This document shows, piece after piece, positions 6,249 through 6,315 of a stretch of 6,315 nt of DNA. The notes under the pieces were generated by a model. That model did not search any database and was not told the origin of the DNA. It saw only the letters and a list, made by a program, of their open reading frames with translations. The DNA is from RGIG1828 sp045592485 (lineage in GTDB: Bacteria > Bacillota > Clostridia > UMGS1810), in the NCBI GenBank assembly GCA_045592485.1, contig JAZNUS010000064.1:1-6315 (forward strand). Reading direction: 5' to 3'. The stretch's first letter is position 1. Every line of letters begins with the position of its first letter. Made by a program: the position numbers and the translations under genes.

Positions 6249-6289
6249 ATTACATAGGAAATTGCGTCAGCAATTGCTTGTAACAACAA
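6230..6289 (-). CDS. possible 19-residue amphipathic peptide
   Basis: A TTG-initiated minus-strand frame would encode MLLQAIADAISYVIKKAII. AAGG (6299-6296) lies 6 bases upstream, and an in-frame stop at 6295-6293 shows it is not the tail of a longer gene. Polar residues fall at 4, 8, 11, 15 and 16 and nearly all others are hydrophobic, so as a helix it would have one narrow polar stripe, like small membrane-active peptides. The stop lies inside the bidirectional hairpin after rodA. Against it: a TTG start, a weak ribosome binding site, very small size, and a promoter that would lie at or beyond the right edge. No homologue is recognised. Confidence 0.2.
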   Translation of the reverse strand: MLLQAIADAISYVIKKAII

Positions 6290-6315
6290 AAATTACCTTA
6301 TAAAAATGTGAGCGA
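6249..6315. other. right-edge intergenic segment
   Basis: Apart from the possible small peptide, this stretch holds a 6-bp hairpin (6260-6265 with 6270-6275, loop GTCA) with no T-run on either strand. No promoter or gene start is convincing before the edge. Confidence 0.4.

Overview
The window is AT-rich and reads as a chromosomal piece of a low-GC Gram-positive bacterium, most likely an uncultured gut-type Clostridia. The grounds are strong AGGAG-type ribosome binding sites, consensus SigA-type promoters, hairpin-plus-T-run terminators, a tRNA-Met gene that closely resembles the Bacillus elongator and has no encoded CCA, and a Firmicutes-like RodA. No mobile element, CRISPR array or rRNA is visible.

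Layout. Positions 1-293 hold no convincing protein gene. They contain two consensus promoters that face each other (163-191 on plus, 210-239 on minus) and a set of hairpins (3-106) that fit a structured RNA made from the minus strand and leaving the window at the left edge. Next is an AraC-family regulator on minus (294-1061). It is divergent from a plus-strand pair: a ten-helix drug/metabolite-superfamily (EamA-like) transporter broken by a frameshift near 1665, and an 879-residue cytoplasmic protein (2055-4694) that looks like an unassigned glycoside-hydrolase-type enzyme. The AraC and transporter promoters lie back to back in 1094-1139. The pair ends at a strong terminator (4708-4743). An elongator tRNA-Met gene on minus follows, with its own promoter and terminator. 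Last is rodA on plus, with an extended -10 promoter and its own terminator. A possible 19-residue amphipathic peptide is encoded on minus at the right end.

How the genes may work together. The AraC regulator, with its sugar-sensor-type cupin, probably controls the divergent transporter and hydrolase-like gene. The simplest model is uptake of a sugar or glycoside by the transporter and its intracellular processing by the large protein. In this sequence the transporter is interrupted, so the system may be decaying, or the base loss may be an assembly error. The tRNA and rodA are unrelated housekeeping genes.

The least explained items are the large protein, which carries a phage-tail-like motif inside what looks like a barrel enzyme; the left-edge structured RNA with its convergent promoters; and the small amphipathic peptide. 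All function calls come from reading motifs by eye; no database search was run.
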